Below, piece by piece: positions 7,204-7,935 of a stretch of DNA of 7,935 nucleotides (position 1 is its first letter; every line of letters starts with the position of its first letter). The position numbers were made by a program, and so were the translations under genes. The notes beneath the pieces were generated by a model. It worked only from the letters and a program-made list of their open reading frames with translations. It made no database searches and was not told the origin of the DNA. Origin of the DNA: Caldilineaceae bacterium. GTDB taxonomy: Bacteria; Chloroflexota; Anaerolineae; Caldilineales; Caldilineaceae. Where the stretch lies: assembly GCA_015494005.1 (NCBI GenBank), contig WGCB01000361.1:1-7935 (forward strand), given 5' to 3'.

Positions 7204-7592
7204 GCGCCACCTCCCTCGGGCAGGGCGAAGACCCCGTCCACCATGATCAGGCCGAAGGGCAGGGTGGTCTGGACCGGCGTGCGCACTGGGTAGGGCTCCG
7301 GGAAGAACTGCTGGTAGACCCGGTTCATGGCCTGGAAGTGGGCCCAGTCCGTCAGGTAGACGGTCACCTTCACCGCGTCCTCCGGGCCGGCCCCGGCGGC
7401 CTCGGCCACAGCCAGGAGGTTGCGGAAGGCCTGGGCGGCCTGCGCCGGGAAGTCGTCGCTCACCGTCTCGCCGCTGCGAGGATCGAAGGGCCCCTGGGCA
7501 GCCACGTAGAGGAGCCGTCCACCGGTGACCACCCCCTGGGAGTAGGGTCCTTTGGGCGCGGCCCCCTTGTCCGTGGAGATCACCTGCTTCAT
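7200..7592 (-). CDS. RidA/YjgF-family protein
   Basis: RidA-family proteins are small trimeric cytoplasmic proteins; archetypes hydrolyse reactive enamine/imine intermediates from amino-acid metabolism. At 130 residues this one is of normal length. It has the N-terminal PKGPYSQGV motif (13-21), the VAAQGP strand (30-35), the central VKVTVYLTD segment (75-82) and the PVRTPVQTTLP motif with the substrate-binding Arg104. The acidic residue that follows in active deaminases (Glu120 of E. coli RidA, in the KIEIEA strand) is not at its place. The aligned segment is GLIMVDGVFA, where Val118 or, with a one-residue shift, Asp119 takes the position. Imine deaminase activity is therefore uncertain. The ATG at 7592 overlaps the upstream stop as ATGA and is preceded by GAGGAGGTG. 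The coupling with the M19 homologue downstream suggests that the two act on related compounds. Confidence 0.9.
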   Translation of the reverse strand: MKQVISTDKGAAPKGPYSQGVVTGGRLLYVAAQGPFDPRSGETVSDDFPAQAAQAFRNLLAVAEAAGAGPEDAVKVTVYLTDWAHFQAMNRVYQQFFPEPYPVRTPVQTTLPFGLIMVDGVFALPEGGGA

Positions 7593-7935
7593 GCCTGCAC
7601 CTCCTCGGGGCGGGAAGGCGTGCGGCGCAGCCTGTCCTTCAGCTGCCAGAGCCAGCGGGTGACCGTGAGCAGCAGGCTGCCCATCCCCGGCGGCGGGTAG
7701 GGCACGTAGGCCTGGAGGCTGCGGATGCGGCCATCCTCCACCTGGTAGAGGAAGAGCTGGGAGAACTTCAGCTCCAGGCCGTTCTTGAAGCGGTGGTGGG
7801 TGTCCACCTCCACCACACCCCGGCCCCCTTCGGTGTAGACCCGGCGGATGGTGAAGCCGGGCTGGGCCATGTTGCCGAAGGCCCAGGCGAATCCCCGGCG
7901 GATGGCCTCCTTCCCCCGCATCTCCGCCACCGGAT
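7589..7935 (-). CDS. NTF2/SnoaL-like protein, N-terminus beyond the window
   Basis: The frame stays open to the window edge, so the gene is partial at its 5' end. The first in-window start-like codon (GTG at 7930) lacks a visible ribosome-binding site and would cut the fold, so I take the real start to be outside. The visible part fits the second half of a SnoaL-like/NTF2-like domain. It has the typical MRGKEAIRRGF helix, three curved-sheet strands (FTIRRVYTEGGRGVVEVDTHHRFKNG in pattern, then LKFSQLFLYQVEDGRIRSLQAYVPY) and the common YxPY ending. A tail of about 30 residues follows, with a hydrophobic amphipathic segment (LLLTVTRWLWQLKDRLRR) then charged residues. Such domains serve as small-molecule isomerases, dehydratases or binding proteins, and the substrate cannot be read from sequence. 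Its stop overlaps the RidA-family start by four bases. Confidence 0.72.
   Translation of the reverse strand, partial: PVAEMRGKEAIRRGFAWAFGNMAQPGFTIRRVYTEGGRGVVEVDTHHRFKNGLELKFSQLFLYQVEDGRIRSLQAYVPYPPPGMGSLLLTVTRWLWQLKDRLRRTPSRPEEVQA

Noticed and set aside
6140..7210. Minus-strand frame longer than the M19 homologue in the same region
   Set aside because: Composition is Gly/Pro/His/Arg-rich with no motifs, whereas the frame 6184-7203 carries the M19 motifs and a proper ribosome-binding site.

Overview
The window is GC-rich bacterial chromosome with dense, long reading frames and G/C-biased third codon positions. The gene types would fit a high-GC member of the Chloroflexota: a rhizobial/Pseudomonas-type L-rhamnose isomerase, a fused aldolase/short-chain dehydrogenase, and a DtxR-family repressor with a FeoA-like C-terminus. 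This placement is inference from gene content and style only. There is no rRNA, tRNA, CRISPR array, transposase or phage gene.

Layout. (1) Positions 1-80 hold a perfect 15-bp inverted repeat just downstream of a minus-strand gene, probably its terminator. (2) 81-791 (-) encodes a 236-residue protein I do not recognise. (3) 792-1088 is a divergent control region. It has three tandem 16-bp repeats and a GC hairpin, in what would be a long leader of the unknown gene. An extended -10 element points left. A near-consensus sigma-70 promoter points right and sits so close to the next start codon that the mRNA is probably leaderless. (4) 1089-1784 (+) is a DtxR/MntR-family metal-dependent repressor. 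A 14/16 dyad overlaps its promoter and start codon. (5) 1806 to the right edge is one minus-strand gene series, read right to left: NTF2/SnoaL-like protein (cut by the window edge), RidA-family protein, peptidase M19 homologue, L-rhamnose isomerase, stand-alone class II aldolase, and bifunctional class II aldolase/short-chain dehydrogenase.

How the genes work together. The isomerase converts L-rhamnose to L-rhamnulose. The bifunctional protein (RhaEW/YuxG type) would cleave rhamnulose 1-phosphate to DHAP and L-lactaldehyde, and its dehydrogenase half would oxidise lactaldehyde to lactate. The kinase that normally makes rhamnulose 1-phosphate is not in the window. A second class II aldolase-fold protein, homologous to the N-terminal half of the fusion and with the same metal-binding residues, lies between isomerase and fusion. 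The three upstream genes are joined by two ATGA stop/start overlaps. They are not classical rhamnose genes, and the M19 homologue and the RidA protein both lack residues usually needed for their families' activities.

The most interesting points are the M19 homologue with a stripped metal site, the kinase-less rhamnose cluster with two aldolases, the leaderless repressor promoter with its overlapping dyad, and short-period (7- and 8-bp) degenerate repeats in both long spacers of the minus-strand series. I did not find a clear new defence or mobile system.
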